This document shows, one piece after another, positions 22,380 to 35,154 of a DNA stretch of 64,000 nt; positions within the stretch are counted from its first letter, which is position 1, and the number at the start of each line of letters is the position of its first letter. The DNA is taken from contig VCCP01000004.1 of assembly GCA_005765155.1 (NCBI GenBank), positions 5,332,001 to 5,396,000 on the forward strand. Direction: 5' to 3'. The notes below the pieces were generated by a model. That model had not been told where the DNA came from. It did no database searches and saw nothing but the letters and a program-made list of their open reading frames with translations. Source of the stretch: Zelopaecilomyces penicillatus (taxonomy: Eukaryota; Ascomycota; Sordariomycetes; Hypocreales; Pseudodiploosporaceae). Both the position numbers and the translations under genes were made by a program.

Positions 22380-25300
22380 ATGTCTTCAAAAGTTGAACCG
22401 CCGATTCCGATCGCCATCATAGGCATGGGATGTCGGTATCCTGCCGGCGCCAACAGCCCAGAGGAATTATGGAATGTTGTTGCCGAAGGTCGGGCTGGCT
22501 GGACAGAAGTACCACAAGACAGATTTAACCACGAAGCATTCTATCATCCCGACCCAGAAATTGCTGGCGCGATCAACCAGCAAGGCGGTCATTTTATTGA
22601 CCAAGACATTGCGGCGTTTGATGCTGGCTTTTTTGGAATGGCTCGATTGGAAGCAGAGACTTTAGATCCCCAACAGCGCGTAGTCCTCGAGGCTTCGTGG
22701 GAAGCGGTCGAGAATGCTGGTATCCCTATGCATAAGTTCAAGGGCTCAGATACTGGAGTATTTGGTGAGGTGGAAGTCACCCTTGCAGATGGAATAGATG
22801 CTGACCCATCGTAAGTCGCAATGTTTGGACACGATTTTGAACAATTGGTACACAAAGATCCCGTTTCCGTGTCAAAATATCACAATCTAGGTGTCGCACG
22901 ACCGCTGCTTGCAAACCGAGTATCCTATGTCTTCGATTTGCAAGGCCCGTCAGTAATGCTTGACACAGCTTGCTCCGGAAGCTTGGTCGCGCTAAGTTCA
23001 GCCTGTCAGAGTCTCCGATCTAACGAGACAAACATGGCTTTGGCAGGGGGCGTTGGCCTAATATTTTCGCCTGACCAAATGGCTCTCATGTCAATGACTG
23101 GGTAAGATCAAGGCTGGCAGGCATAAGTTTTGACATAGCGACTGTAGCTAAGTAATCTATAAACAGTCTCTTCAACGATCAAGGCAGGTCTTACACATTC
23201 GATGATAGAGGGAACGGTTATGGCCGCGGAGAAGGCGTGGGAATGGTTGCTCTCAAACGCTTAGACGATGCGATACGCGACGGCGACAATGTTAGAGCTA
23301 TAATTCGAAGCTCAGGCATCAATTCAGACGGCCGAACGAACGGAATTATGCTTCCCAGTCAGACCGCCCAAGAGCGCCTGGCAACTAATTTGTTCCAAAA
23401 TTTACCTTTTAGCTCGACTGACGTGCAATATGCGGAAGCACATGGCACAGGAACAATAGCTGGTGATGATGTAGAGCTAAAGACAATCCGCAACGTCTTC
23501 TGTCAGGGAAGGGATAGTGCCAACCCTTTATTCGTTGGGGCTACGAAACCGAACATCGGGCATTCTGAAGCGGCAAGCGGCACTGCTGGTCTTATTAAAA
23601 CAGTCATGGCGATGGAAAAGGGGATGATTCCACCCAACATACTACTCAAGAAGTTCAAGGCTGGATTGGAACCCGATGAGTGGAAAATAAAAGTGAGATG
23701 AACCAATGGCCCAAGGCTCAAGAGTGCTTTTTCTTTTTCTGACCTATCAACTATAATTAGATCGCCCGGTCACTCACACCGTGGCCTTCAACCATGTCTA
23801 CTCGAAAAGCAGTCGTCAACAGCTTCGGATTTGGAGGCACAAATGCCATGGTGGTTTTGGAGTCGGGAAACATCCCTGAAAGTAGGTAAATTTCCGTTTC
23901 ACACTGAAATCCATGTTTACATAACGGTTCAACAGGCAATCACGAGCAAGAAAAGGAACAGATAAATGGATTAGTAGACCATTCTAGTACGACCAATGGC
24001 GTGGAAAAAGAAGGGAAGAACCCATACCTTTTTACACTTTCCGCTTCGTCTGAGTACTCTCTTCAGCATGCAACCTTGGATCTAAAGGCATTTTTAGAAC
24101 GAAATAATGATATCCAATTGGAAGATCTTTCTCATACCCTAACCGCTCGAAGATCTAGGTTCCAATGGCGATCTAGTATACTCAGCAAGGACATAGACTC
24201 GTTGATACAAAGCCTTGCAGCAAACGAGCTGACACGAAACAAGGCACCGAAACAAGTTGCAAATGTCTTCGTTTTCACTGGACAAGGCGCACAGTCGGCA
24301 AGAATGGGGTTTCATCTACTTTCCGCTGGAGATACCGAGTTCATTCGGTCTATCCGCCGCTCTGAAGAAACCCTGAGCAACCTCGGCGCACATTGGAATC
24401 TAGTTGAGGAGCTGTCTCGCGACAGTGCCTCAAGCCGCCTGGATGATAGTAGATATGGCCAACCTGCGAGCACAGCTGTTCAGTTGGCACTTGTGGACCT
24501 CTTGAGAAGCTGGAATGTCCAGCCAACGGCGGTAGTTGGCCACTCCAGTGGCGAAATAGCAGCTGCGTTTGCCGCTGGCTGCATTTCACAAGAAACTGCC
24601 ATCCGTATCTCATACCACCGATCTTTCTTGGCTCAATTGTCTAAAGAAAGGGCTTCAAAGTCTGGAGCAATGATGGCGGTTGGGCTTGGCCATGAAGAAG
24701 TCGAGAGGTTTCTCAAACAGCTAGATGCTGACCGTGTTACGGTCGCGTGTGTTAATAGTCCGTCGAGTACGACAATATCTGGTGATGCGTCCGTCATTCA
24801 GATATTGAAGAATGCTCTCGATGCCGAGGGAATATTCGCGCGACAACTACCTGTTGACACAGCATACCACTCTCATCATATGATGCTGGTGAGTTCTGAC
24901 TATGAGGATAAACTAGAAGGGATGAAACACAGCTCCCCGAGTCCTTCAATCCGTTTTTTCTCGACTGTTACAGGAGAAGAGAAGCGAGAAGGATTTGGAG
25001 CTACTTATTGGGTCAAGAATTTGGTATCACCTGTTCAATTTTCAGCCGCTTTACAGAGCGCGTATCGCGAGCTGGGCCAGGTTCCGCTGAATGTGATTGA
25101 GATTGGTCCACATAAAGCTCTGTCGGGACCCGTGAGACAGACTCTGGCGGAATTCCAGGCCAGCGGGTCTCCTCCATATACTTATATTCCTACATTGCTT
25201 CGTGGTGAAAACAGTATGGAATGTCTTATGCAGACGGGTTCCAGTCTCTTCGCGAGCGGTGCCGATGTTGATGTTGGAAAGGTGACTTCTCTCAATAACT

Positions 25301-28300
25301 CAAGCTCATCTCAGCCAGCTGTCCTGCGAGACTTGCCGTCATACCATTGGAATCATACCACAACTTATTGGACGGAGTCAAGACTTAGCCGTGATCATAG
25401 GTGTAGAAAACATGCCGCTCATGACCTTCTAGGCTCTCGTGTCCTGGAGTCTACAGATGGACAACCAAGCTGGCGGATATTGTTGAGCATTGAGAGCCTG
25501 CCTTGGCTGGGGGACCACGTTGTTGACAACTTTGTTGTCTTTCCTGCGGCGGGATACATGACAATGGCAATCCAGGCCCTACAGCAACTCAATCAAGATA
25601 CCCGTCCGGGTTTGGGGCCGACGGGGTATCGACTGACGAATGTTGCGTTCAAGAAGGCTTTAACAATACCCAAAGATTGCAAATCAGTGGAGACAATGAT
25701 TTCTTTCCGATACGTTGAGGCAAATGACTCTTGGGGGTTCACTGTGTCCTCAATATCAGGGCAGAGGAAATGGCAAGAGCATTGCGATGGAACAATATCG
25801 ACTGTGTTTGAGGCGGGATTTGACGAGGTGGAACAGGGCCGCGAGGCGATGCTTAGGCACGATGCCCAAATGGCCCGTCTCGCCAGTGCGCGTCAGAACT
25901 GTACAGAAATCGTCTCACATGGAGAACTATACGCCCAGATGGCGGCGATGGGAAACAATTTCGGGCCCTCATTTGCACGCATTAGTGAAGCTCGCCTAGC
26001 AAGTTCACAGTCAGTCAACATTCTCAAAATTCCAGATATCACGGGGATCATGCCTGGCAATTTTCTGCAGCCTCATGTTGTTCATCCTGCGACGCTAGAC
26101 GCTGCTATTCAAACATGTCTTCCGGTATTCCAGCAGCATTCGGTTCGAGGCTCAGTGATGCCCGTCTTCATTGGAGACATGTTCATCTCGGCAAACATCT
26201 CAAATATTCCAGGGGAAGAGCTGGAAACTGTATGTGAATTGAACAACACGTTTTCCCACTCGACCAACTTTGACACATCTGTGTTTCAGAAAGAGGAGAC
26301 GGGTGAACCTCAATGTGTCCTGACGTTGGAAAGGGGAGAGATTCGCATTGTGGGAGAGTCCCCGACCTCCCCGCAGAAGCTTGATAGTAGCAATATCTAC
26401 AAACTGGAGTGGGGTATTGACATTTCGTCGATTACAGCTGCAGAATTGGAATCTACTGTTATTCCTTTGCAATCCGATGAGGCCGGCATTTCGCAAGCAG
26501 AAAAAGTAGATCTTTGCTCCATTGCGTGCGCCAGATACATTGACACGGCCGTCAGAGAAATGCATCAACAGGGACTAATTGTAAAAAACGACCACCGAGT
26601 AAACTGGTGGAGACTGTTAGAAGAATTCTTCAACTCGGATACAGGACAGGCTCTTATCCAGCGGAGTCCAAAGAACAAACACGATCTTGATGAGCTCACT
26701 TCACGGCTGGGAGTCGAAGGAGAGGCAATCGCCCGGATAGGACCGGAGCTTGTCCCTCTTCTGACTGGCGAAACGGACCCTCTCGCTCATTTTCTCAAAG
26801 ACGATTTGTTGTTTCGCGTATATCATTCCGATGAAGGAGCTCGCCCCAATCGATATATGGCCGATTACGTGAGACATCTCACTTTCCAGAAGAGGGATCT
26901 TAGGATTCTAGAAATTGGTGCAGGGACTGGCGGCACAACATTCCAAGTACTGCGTGCCTGTAGTCCAAATGGACAGGACTTTTGCTCGCAGTACATGTAT
27001 ACGGATATCTCTTCCGGATTCTTTGAAGTTGTTCGCACTTCAAGACTGAAGGACTGGGCGCATTTACTGACATTCCAAACTCTGGATCTGGAGAAGGAAG
27101 GGAGTGAGCAAGGGTTTGAAGAGTATTCGTACGATTTGGTCATTGCCGCGAATGTTGTGCATGCGACACGGTCCCTGGCTAAGTCATTGGCCACGATCCA
27201 CAAACTTCTGAAGCCTGGCGGCATGATTGGCCTAGTAGAGCTGACTAGTACGACACCGTATATCAACATGACATTTGGATCAATTCCGGGCTGGTGGGCT
27301 GGTGTTGATGAGGGCAGGACAGACAGCCCGTTGCAATCCTCAAGTCAGTGGGACACTCAACTTCGGAAGGCTGGATTCTCTGGTGTTGATTTGGCCGCCT
27401 ACGATCTCCCAGAGCCTGAAAGACACTGTGCCCTACTGTTGTCGACTGCTCTTGCTATTCATCCAACTACCAACGGGCATGGTTCTAGAATATTCAAAAT
27501 TCTAGAATCAACAGATGGCAGTCTTCCATCAAGTGACTTTTCCAGGAAGCTCGGCGATGGGCTGATCAACAAAGGGTTCGATGTCTCACGCGTCGAATGG
27601 ACCGAGACCGCAATTGACGAGTCTTGTTCATATGTAATCTTGGACTCAGCCCATAAACCTCTTCTTACGCAAGGCTCTAGCGAATATTTTGACCGAATCA
27701 GGTCTTTGTTATCCAAGGCTACCAAAGTGTACTGGATTTGCCTCGCCGACGGCAGCAACGGCATTGTACCAGAAAATTCATTGATGACGGGGCTTTCTCG
27801 AACTGCTCGCAACGAGAATCCCTATCTTAAATGCTTCACTATAGATGTGCAGGACTCATTAAGTCAACACACCGAGCTAATTCCGCAAGCCATCACAAGT
27901 TTTATTGCATCGACCGCCACGAAGATTGAGAATGATCAACCACTTGAGTATGAGCTCATGTATAGAAATGGTAAAATGCACATTCAGCGCCTTGTGCCTG
28001 ATGACAGTTTATGTAAAGCATTATCGACTGGCAGTGATGATGCTGATACCGATGAGACATTGCTTCACCAAGACAACCGTCCCTTGAGGATAAGCGTCGA
28101 CAAGCCAGGTCTACTCAGTAGCCTTGTCTTCGTCGACGATGTGCTTGATAGCCTTGGCCCGGACGAGGTTGAGATCAAATCCTATGCGTGGGGCCTCAAC
28201 TTCTCAGATGTATTTATTGCCCTCGGGCAGCTGCCGCCAACACAGCCCATGGTTGGTGAAAGTGCTGGAGTCATCACGGCTGTGGGCGCGAACTTCACAT

Positions 28301-31300
28301 CCAAGTACAAAGTAGGTGATCGTGTAACGGCAATGTTTGGTACACCGTATGCCAGTCGAACCCGGACAAACGGGCACTTGATCCATCATATTGCGGATTG
28401 CCTCTCTTTCGCAGACGCGGCTTCCATCCCACTGACGTTTGCAACGGCATACTACTCTCTACTTGATTGCGCAAATCTTCAACACGGCCAGACAGTTTTG
28501 ATACATTCTGCAACTGGCGCGCTAGGTCAAGCAGCTATTAAGATTGCACAGCGTCTCGGCGCTACTATTTTTGCCACGGTCGGGTCTTCGTCCAAAGCTC
28601 AGCTGTTGAAGGACCAGTACAGTATACTGGAGAGCCATATCTTTAGCAATCGCACAGCCGATTTCGCCAGTGGACTGAAAAGACTTACAAATGGGGTTGG
28701 AGTGGATGTGGTATTGAACTCATTGTCTGGACCAATGCTTCACGCCTCATGGGAGTGTGTTGCAGCATTCGGAACATTTGTTGAGGTTGGCAAAACGGAC
28801 ATTTCTCGACACAGTCAACTGAGCATGAAGCCATTTGAACGGAATCTAAGGTTCATGAGCGTGGATCTAGTAACACTCTCGCGACAGCGTCCGGCATATT
28901 GTCAAACACTGCTAAAAAGGATCTTTGCCGACCTGGACGCCGGACTATTCACACCTTTGCCAGTGACGACAATGCCAATCGGCGATATTGAGAAGGCCTT
29001 CAGATTAATGCAAAGCAGAAAGCATACAGGGAAATTAGTTTTGGAGGCTACGAATAATTCTATCATAAAAGCCAAAGCCCAGTCTCTCCGATTGCGAGCT
29101 GACGGGACCTACATTGTGGTTGGTGGGCTTGGTAGTTTAGGAAGGCACATTTGTCGACATCTTCAGGCAAAGGGTGCGCGTCACATTGCTTTATTTTCTA
29201 GAAAGGAGTATGACGACTTGAATAGGAACGATATGGAAAAAGAACTAACCGTAACTCCGGGAGTTATCATCAAAATCGTGACATGCGATGTAGGCTATGC
29301 GAATATAGTTTCGCGGGTGGCCGACGAGCTTCTCAACAGTATGCCTCCGGTCAGAGGCATATTACATGGTGGCATGGTTCTTTCGGTATGTTTAAACTGA
29401 CTTTGGATGGCAATGCAAGTGTTCAACGAGCTGACTGTTGCATCACAGGATCGAACGATATCTCAAATCACACTTAAGGACTTTGACATAGCCCTTCGCC
29501 CTAAATACCACGGGACAATGAATCTCCATAACGCTTTCTTGGACAGAGGCATCGACTTTTTCATCAATCTTTCTTCACTTTGCGGCATCGTTGGCACGCT
29601 TGGACAGTCAAATTACGCCGCTGGTGGCACATTCCAAGACATGTTTACCCATGCTCAGATATCAGCGGGTGGCGAGAATTTTGTGACAATTGATCTCCCG
29701 TTGATTAAAGCCACATACAGTGTCACGGAAGAGCACACCCATTCGTTAGACAGGCAGGGTGTGAAGCTTCTTCCCATTGAAGCTGCCTTACCTGTGTTAG
29801 ACTATGTGATGAGTGGCAAAGCCTTCAACGATGGCAATCATCAGATCGCTTTTGGTCTTAATATTAGCTGTTTTATTGACCAAGCTCAGCAGGGGATTGC
29901 GGTACCTCCACTGATGTCCCACCTTATTTCTGATAGACGGCGAAATCCTACACCTCAAGCGGATCAAGTGATAGAGCAGACAATTGAGGATAAGATCGCT
30001 CTCGCTTCATCGATTGAGAGTGCGAACCAATTGGTGCTTATCGCCATCCGTGACAAGATATCTTCACTTACTGCCATTGACATCCAGGATCTCGACCAAG
30101 ACTTGCCGGTTGTCAACATGGCGCTTGACTCGCTTGTCGCCACTGAGATTAAAAACTGGATTACAAACACGCTGAAGGCCGCTATACAGATCTCGGACAT
30201 TTTGGACGCGTCGAGTTTGCGATCTCTTGCATCTTTTGTCACTCTGGGGTCTAATCTAGTCAAGTTCAATCTGCAACAGAAGCAGGACGACATGACCAAC
30301 GGTACAAATGGGGAGGTTGACCATCACGCTCAACAAAATACCAAGAATGGGGAAGTTGTCCTACCAAAATACCCCTTACAATCTCTGCAGACAACTCTGG
30401 ATGACTTCCTGCATTCAGTCAGCCACATGGGGAATACTGAAGAGTTGCACGAGGCTCATTCAGCTATCGAACGATTCCTGAGTCCAGGTGGAGTGGGCAA
30501 ACGATTGGAAAAGCGACTTGAGAATCTTTCAGGCGAGCAAAACGAGAACGACGAAGTTGTTGATATGTACATTAGGAACAAGTGGCTTCGAGGGCGAGAA
30601 TGGCGGCCTAGACTGCGGAACTTCTTCGCCACACTTCCTGGACAGGATACAGCGCGTCGACCACAGGCAGACCAAGCGACACGACTCTCACTAGCAGCTT
30701 ATCAGTACAAATTGTCCTTGGATACTGGAAATGTTCAGCAAGACTACTATAATGAACAACCACTTGACAGTAAGTAGTATACAGATCCTTATTGTCATTC
30801 CATGACCAAGCGCTGATGCGAATTCTGCAGTGGCCACCGTACACTGGCTCTTTAGCTCTAACCGTACGCCTGCCCCTGGTTGCGACCAATATGATCGCTT
30901 CCCAAAAAGTGATTACATAGTCGTGATGAAACATGGTCACGCATACAAAGTACAGATGAAGGATTCAAGTGGACAAACCATTAAATACGAACATTTGAGA
31001 AGCGTGTTTCAAGAGATAGCCCAGACAGCACCGGAAAACACTAATTGGGCAAGCATTTTAACCACAGCTAACCGTGACGAATGGGCAATGGTGGGCTAAT
31101 TTTCGCTTTTACCAAGATGACGAGAGTAGGCTGACAACATACTAGGTTCGCAAAGACATCATGGCAGCTAGTGAGAATAATTACAACTTTGTCCAAACGA
31201 TAGAAGAGTCTCTCTTCATTGTTAGCCTGGAGGACACAAGTCCCGAAACTGCCACCGAACGCGCTTCTGTTTTCCTATTGGATGATAACTCCAACCGCTG

Positions 31301-32260
31301 GTTGGATAAGACATTATCTTTTGTCGTGTGTGCCAATGGTGTTTCGGCCATTTGGGGTGAACACACCATGGTTGACGGGACGACTTTCGGCGGCCTGATC
31401 AAAGTTCTCGCCACGACAGCTAGCGAAGAAACCTACGCGCCTGCTGAATTAACCGTTACGAATGTGGGGGGTGGCGATGACTTTGTTCACCTCCCATTCA
31501 TTGTTTCCACCGCGCACTCTACTTACGTTAGTGCTCTCCGAGAACAACATCAGTCTGCCCACGATGGGTACTCCCTGGCAAATCTCACGCATACAACTTA
31601 CGCGGCAAGGATTATAAGGCAGCATAAGCTCCCGCCCAAGTCAGTCATTCAGCTGGCAATCCAGATTGCAGTTCGCCGACTATTTGGGTACAACCCCTTG
31701 GGCGCCGTGGATGTCATCTCACAGCGGTCCTTCCGTGGTGGCCGGACAGACATGATTTATGTCATGACGCCACCAGTACAAACATTCTGTGATGCTGCTG
31801 AAGATTCTAATGTGAGTGGGCTCCAAAAACGAAAACTGTTAGTGGAAGCAATAAAATCGCATTCCATGCTCGTGACACAGTCTACCAGGGGTAGGGGATT
31901 CAGGTGGCATCTTATGGCACTGCGTGAGATGTTGCAGCCCGGCGAGGAGGCACCAGAGCTATACAGCGGCGGTCTGTACCATAAGGCGAGCAAAAGACCC
32001 GTTTGCACTAGTTTTACAGAGTTTGGATTACCTGAAATGGGGCGATGCCAGCCCTTGAAAACCGATGTTTGGGTTGGTGTGCAAGTGTTTGATGAAAGGT
32101 GAGTCAATTACAATATCATTCCCCCGGATGAAATGAGCTAAATTTGATTATAAATAGGGTACAATTCACTGTAATCAATGGAGAGTGGAAGTCGAATGAG
32201 TTTATAGAACATCTCAAAGGAGGGCTAGAAGTCATGAGGCATATTATTGGAATCGAATGA
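22380..32260 (+). CDS. Highly reducing polyketide synthase with C-terminal carnitine-acyltransferase domain
   Basis: Nine exons (22380..22764, 22816..23101, 23167..23692, 23761..23881, 23936..29385, 29449..30769, 30831..31090, 31146..32098 and 32158..32260) encode 3134 residues with no break. Order: KS with DTACSGS Cys181, EAHGTGT His316 and NIGHSE His356; AT with GHSSG Ser643; DH with His967 and Asp1161 of LDAAIQ; C-methyltransferase with ILEIGAGTGGTT near 1430; ER at about 1825-2140; KR at about 2160-2370 with Tyr2312; ACP with Ser2484 in ALDSL; then a choline/carnitine O-acyltransferase-type domain at about 2570-3134 with EHTMVDGT (His2856, Asp2860). A fungal HR-PKS with this terminal domain (Tv6-931 of Trichoderma virens) is known to release its product by transfer to a polyol acceptor. 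Oddities: the KR YxxxN Asn is Gly2316, the DH HxxxGxxxxP Gly is Asn, the ER nucleotide motif reads SATGALGQAA, and KS has GGTNAM instead of GGTNAH. Confidence 0.95.
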
Positions 32261-32359
32261 GCGTTTCGCGCGGGAAGCGCCACTTGTCCAGCGCAATGAG
32301 ATTACATTTATGCTTGAAAAAGCACTATTGAAGACTATCAGAGCCTTGACACAGTTGAC

Positions 32360-32630
32360 TTAACCACACACGATATAGAGGCACTTCCAGCCAAAAGCAC
32401 CACCGCCAACAACCTGATTACTAGGAAGTGGAAATCCTTCACCCGGTCCACACTGAAAGTTGCCTACATATGCACCCTGTCCAGTGCCGTGCCACGAGTA
32501 ATTGTTGTCTGGGACCAAAGTGTTATGACCGCAAGCGCATTTGCAGGCGTTTTTTTTGAGAGCAAAAGCAACTGGCATCGACTACGCAGACGCTGGTGAG
32601 AGCCAGGGTGATGAAAGTCGCCAGCTTCAT
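32360..32630 (-). pseudogene. Small secreted cysteine-rich gene with a frameshift in an A8 run
   Basis: From the ATG at 32630 the frame gives a clear signal peptide (MKLATFITLALTSVCVVDAS) followed at once by cysteines. It then runs into a homopolymer of eight A (minus strand; plus-strand T at 32550..32557), after which that frame soon stops. One frame over, directly after the run, a Cys/Gly-rich sequence continues to a stop at 32360 (ACKCACGHN, NYSWHGTGQGAYVGNFQCG, WKCLYIVCG). One base fewer in the run would join them. No intron with usable sites and a workable length explains the shift. Either the gene is inactivated or the run length is misassembled. A TATA box lies about 165 bases upstream. 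It is just downstream of the PKS and convergent with it. Confidence 0.6.
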
Positions 32631-33988
32631 TTTAGATGTTGATTCCTATACTGTATCAGTCATCTTGTGCTTGTGGGCGATGAATCATCGTGACTCACGG
32701 TGGTGTTGTTTAAGTGAAATAAATGATGGAAGTAGTAGTCAAGATGAATTGAGAGTGGTGAATATTGTAAGAGCAGAGCTTATCGGTGCAACCCTTTATA
32801 TAATTCATTTCTACGACACACATTCGAGGCAAAGACAAGGGAATTTAATACCAATACGAGGAAACCGAGCACTCATAACAAGCGGGCGTTGACGATAACA
32901 TCTCATCAGACGTAGAAAACAAAGCTGTAAGCAGTTTGAGAGAAGAGCAAACGGCGCACCTGCCTGCAGCTTCAGAGGAACCTAATATCGACATTGACGA
33001 ATGGTATAAGACCATTCACATCCGTGTGGCTGAATGTTAACCGTGCGTTAGGCAGTTTTTCTCTGACCCCCGGTCTCCGGCGCGGGGTTGGTTAAGGTTT
33101 ACGGATGTGTTGTCCGGTAGGGTTACATGGAGAGGCGCCCAGACACGGCCGAATCTGCAAGAAAGGACAGCCAAGCCATGCCAATAGAGTGACTAGAGCA
33201 GATCAGGACAAAAAAGGTCAGGACATAGGCTGTAAGACGGGCTCAATTTACTCCATCCAAGTAGACCCAGATAGGAAATTGTATTTTCTTGCAGCTACGG
33301 ACTTAGAATCCTTAACTATTACTTCATCATGAAGGTAATTGCTTAACATGGCATAGAATAGCGGGTGCTGTTGCCGAGTACTACGATACTGCGCGAGTCA
33401 ATCAAGGAGAGGTTGCTTACTGCTGGGACAAATGGAATATTTGTCAATGGTGCGGGCTGTACCCATCACGCAGGCATACAAAATGTCAGGATGGCAGGAC
33501 TGCTTACTAGTTACTTGGTAAGGCTACCAATCATGTGGGATGGCATGCTCGACGTGGGCATGTGGCTCATGTCAAAGTCCTAGTATCACGAGGAGAAGCA
33601 TTGCCTATCTAGAAACAACTGTCATCCAACCCAATGACGCAGGTCCTATTGCGACGTTTACCATAAGCCACGTGTGCCGAATGAAGTATTCGATGCGATT
33701 GAAATGCAGAGAGCTGAGACAATAAGACGGCCCAATCTAAATATCTGGAAGCTTGTGCTTACCTTGTGTTTCCAAGACGTAACCATGGAAGGATGCGCGA
33801 TTCGCACAGAAATCAGCCTTGCGGAGGATATCTTCTGCATCTCGTTGTGACATAAGAGGATGTTTAAAGAACATAAATATATAACAACATCCATTCTCTA
33901 GGCCTTTGCTCAGCACCATTCTCATCATCACAAAAACATATTAACCTCATTCTTTAATACACTATTTCCTGTCCTTCATCTCATCACG
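32631..33988. other. intergenic, no confident gene
   Basis: It holds the promoter of the frameshifted secreted gene and the upstream region of the next one. Short frames between 33365 and 33725 contain mixed Cys/His residues but show no start, splice pattern or known motif, so I call nothing. Confidence 0.4.
32792..32802 (-). promoter_or_regulatory. TATA box of the 32.6-kb secreted gene
   Basis: TATATAAAGGG on the minus strand, about 165 bases upstream of the ATG at 32630. Confidence 0.5.
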
Positions 33989-34285
33989 ATGCTCCCGACA
34001 CTCAGTCTCGCCTTTGTCCTCGCCTTGGCCACTGGCAGCCAAGCATGCATCCAACATCGACTAATCTCCTCAGGCAAAGGCGCATACCCATGCAATGCCC
34101 CACGTGGTCCTTTAGACCATGAGTTTACGGTAGCATGCTGCGGCGCGGCCGGAGGACAAATGTTCCAAAAAGTCTGTACTCTCAAGTCGCGCAATTCCTT
34201 GACGCAGTGGAGCGCCTGCGTCCATCGAAGGGATTTCCCCTACACTTCGTGCTCTGTTCAGTTGGGAAATGAGCAGTCGTGTTAA
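33989..34285 (+). CDS. Small secreted cysteine-rich protein
   Basis: A single exon of 98 residues. The signal peptide (MLPTLSLAFVLALATGSQA) is followed by a mature part with seven or eight cysteines: ACIQHR, YPCNAP, VACCGAAGG, KVCTL, SACVHRR, TSCSV and QSC at the end. The start ATG follows a CATCACG leader. No family is recognised. Gene size, export signal and Cys pattern match candidate effectors. It is the third such gene within 13 kb around the PKS. Confidence 0.75.
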   Translation: MLPTLSLAFVLALATGSQACIQHRLISSGKGAYPCNAPRGPLDHEFTVACCGAAGGQMFQKVCTLKSRNSLTQWSACVHRRDFPYTSCSVQLGNEQSC

Positions 34286-35154
34286 GGTGAGTTCATTGAG
34301 TTTGCTTTCTTATCAGGAGAATGCTAAAAATAAAGATTGTACAGGTTGCTTAGACAGGAGACGGGGGTATGCTTCCATCGATATTAGGTAGTTCTAGGCT
34401 GTCTACTCCCCTGTTGATCTATACTTGCAATAAAACAATTGGTTCTGTAGCACGAGCTCTTTAATTTTGCATATCCCTTGTTTTCGGTGGAATTGGGATT
34501 CAATAAGAGACGGGAAAAATCGTATATGGCTGCTAAAATAGGCTTGCTCACAACGTTGCTCGGTGTGTGTTTATAGATCAGCGTCCACAATACCAGGTAG
34601 GCCACGGCCAGCAAATGAATCTCATTGTCAATAAAACAAACCAGTGAAAGTTTATTCTAGATTAATTTTGTAATTGGCCATAAATTGGCACATCTGTGCA
34701 ATTGTTGGCGGATGTAACGGGGCGATGGTACAACTTAGAATTAGTGTATGATCGTCGGCTTGCATGGAATATTGATAGAGGGAAGATGATGACCAGGTGG
34801 ATAGATTGACCAATCGTGAGTAACGCCTTTATACCGTCTACACTTCCTGCTACAAATACCCAAGTCTTGGTAGCTTCAAACCTTTATTTAGAAGTCCTTG
34901 CCTAAGGCACTTCATGGTTCCCCGCACATGACGCAGTGGTTGTGATATAAATTAAGCCACCTGGATATTAATGACTACTCATCCCCTGGTACCTGTACCA
35001 ACCATTTCAGGTCAGTGATTTGGTTAGCTGTACAGGATTTACGATTTGTAGCAATGAAAGTATGAGACCTGATCTCGTACTGTTTGAGTTAAGTCACCAT
35101 TAGCCTGCCATGTAGCCCCTCTCTTCTCCACTTCACTTGCACGCTGCAGACATC
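34286..35154. other. intergenic, nothing recognised
   Basis: AT-rich and without a supported gene. It presumably contains the RBR ligase promoter; a CT-rich stretch (CCCCTCTCTTCTCCACTTC) sits directly before that start codon. Confidence 0.5.

Noticed and set aside
22765..22815. Treating the first PKS exon and its run-on sequence as a separate short protein
   Set aside because: The run-on is a 51-base intron. Removing it joins GVF to VAMFGHDFEQ in the conserved KS order.
29386..29448. A break in the PKS KR domain
   Set aside because: The apparent stop lies in an intron with a GTATGT donor and CACAG acceptor. Splicing restores the KR.
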